Assembly: GCA_900550835.1 (NCBI GenBank)
Contig: URTP01000117.1
Location: 1-6,091 of the forward strand
DNA: 6,091 nt
Direction of reading: 5' to 3'
Origin: an uncultured Collinsella sp.
Lineage (GTDB): Bacteria > Actinomycetota > Coriobacteriia > Coriobacteriales > Coriobacteriaceae
Shown here: one piece after another, positions 5,578 through 6,091 of the stretch
How positions within the stretch are numbered: position 1 is the first letter of the stretch
How the letters are laid out: each line of letters begins with the position of its first letter
Notes under the pieces: model-generated
Seen by the model: only the letters and a program-made list of their open reading frames with translations
What the model was told of the DNA's origin: nothing
The model's database searches: none
Translations under genes and position numbers: made by a program

Positions 5578-5698
5578 CAAGTGAGTAGGCTTTTGGCGGG
5601 ATGCCGAGCACACTCCAAAACGCCACAGCTCTGACCTGCGGTTTTATTGAGCGTTTGTCACGGTGTGCTCGACAAGTCCAAAAAAGTCTACTCACTTG
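5578..5698. repeat. ~121-bp imperfect inverted repeat, possible palindromic or MITE-like element
   Basis: The outer ends CAAGTGAGTAG (5578-5588) and CTACTCACTTG (5688-5698) are perfect 11-bp inverted copies. Moving inwards, CTTTT/AAAAG-like arms continue the match, then CGAGCACAC (5605-5613) pairs with GTGTGCTCG (5663-5671) over 9 bp and AAACGC (5618-5623) with GCGTTT (5651-5656). The transcript of either strand would fold into a long interrupted hairpin. It sits exactly between two terminators and contains no credible gene. It may be a mobile palindromic unit, a structured RNA or an old inverted duplication. No target-site duplication was obvious. Confidence 0.55.
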
Positions 5699-5720
5699 CA
5701 TCCGAGAGGCATCCGATAGA

Positions 5721-5763
5721 CAAAAAACCGCCGCGAAAAGGGTCCGGACCCCGTTCGCGGCGG
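5721..5763 (-). terminator. Intrinsic terminator of the right-hand permease gene
   Basis: CCGCCGCGAA (5728-5737) pairs with TTCGCGGCGG (5754-5763) over 10 bp, with an inner stem-loop GGGTCCGGACCC (5740-5751). On the minus strand the stem is followed by TTTTTTG (5727-5721). It lies 37 bp after the stop codon of the convergent permease gene. Its left arm shares the 13-mer AAAACCGCCGCGA with the terminator at 5524-5564. Confidence 0.85.
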
Positions 5764-5800
5764 CTGTTCGCGTTGGTTTTGCGACGGTTTTGCCCGCTTG

Positions 5801-6091
5801 CTACTCGCTGTAGCGGGTGGCGATGGCGGCTTGCACCATGCCGGTGCTCATGAGGTAGGTCACCAGGAAATAGCCGCCGTAGGCCGCCAGGAAAATCGCA
5901 CATGTGAGGCCCACCGTGCCGCCGATGCTCATGTTGCCAAACGTGCTCACCAGCTCGATGATCACCTTGAGCGCCACAAAGGAGTGCGCCAGACCCACTG
6001 CCAGCGGGAACAGGAAGAACACCGCTTGCTGCGCCATCACCGAATGGCGAATCTGGCGGTCGTCACAGCCGATCTGCGCCAGCACGCGATA
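5801..6091 (-). CDS. FtsX/BceB-like ABC transporter permease, C-terminal fragment
   Basis: Only the last 96 residues are in the window; the frame is open through the right edge and ends with TAG at 5801-5803. The visible part starts YRMLAQIGCDDRQIRHSV, resembling the cytoplasmic segment before the final helices of FtsX-domain permeases, particularly the BceB group used for peptide antibiotic sensing and export. Two or three hydrophobic segments follow at about residues 22-48 and 58-88. The protein would be the membrane subunit of an ABC transporter, with its ATPase expected just beyond the right edge. A substrate cannot be named from this fragment. It is convergent with aguR, separated by two terminators, so it is not part of the agmatine system. 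Confidence 0.7.
   Translation of the reverse strand, partial: YRVLAQIGCDDRQIRHSVMAQQAVFFLFPLAVGLAHSFVALKVIIELVSTFGNMSIGGTVGLTCAIFLAAYGGYFLVTYLMSTGMVQAAIATRYSE

Noticed and set aside
5601..5853. Short plus-strand frames between the terminators and the permease
   Set aside because: They cross the long inverted repeat and a terminator, lack ribosome sites, and show no protein-like features.

Overview
The window carries most of an agmatine deiminase (AgDI) gene cluster. Three minus-strand genes, in transcription order, are putrescine carbamoyltransferase (aguB/ptcA, 4176 to 3103), an APC-family agmatine/putrescine exchanger (aguD, 2970 to 1531) and agmatine deiminase (aguA, from 1160 and cut by the left edge). 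A divergent plus-strand gene (4491 to 5471) encodes a seven-helix membrane protein with a C-terminal LuxR DNA-binding domain, the architecture of the AguR agmatine sensors of lactococci and enterococci. Gene order and divergent regulator match those Firmicutes clusters. The coding sequence is GC-rich with strong G/C third positions, and 7TM-LuxR regulators are especially common in Coriobacteriia, so a Collinsella-like gut actinobacterium is my best guess. That is an inference, not proof.

How the genes work together: AguD brings in agmatine in exchange for putrescine. AguA hydrolyses agmatine to N-carbamoylputrescine and ammonia. PtcA phosphorolyses N-carbamoylputrescine to putrescine and carbamoyl phosphate. 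A carbamate kinase (aguC), expected beyond the left edge, would make ATP from carbamoyl phosphate. AguR probably senses agmatine at the membrane and activates the operon from the 314-bp divergent intergenic region. That region holds two near-identical CCGYGAACGG elements in opposite orientation, a TAAACCC/GGGTTTA inverted repeat and a plausible aguR promoter.

The non-coding parts are unusually structured. The 370-bp gap between aguD and aguA contains at least seven stem-loops, a possible 8-bp pseudoknot and one pair of mutually exclusive helices, with no convincing gene. The ptcA-aguD gap has two consecutive hairpins. Downstream of aguR are a hairpin with a short T-run, a near-textbook bidirectional terminator (16-bp perfect stem), a ~121-bp imperfect inverted repeat that looks like a palindromic repeat or MITE-like unit, and a minus-strand terminator. 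That last terminator serves a convergent, 5'-truncated gene at the right edge (5801-6091) encoding the C-terminus of an FtsX/BceB-like ABC transporter permease.
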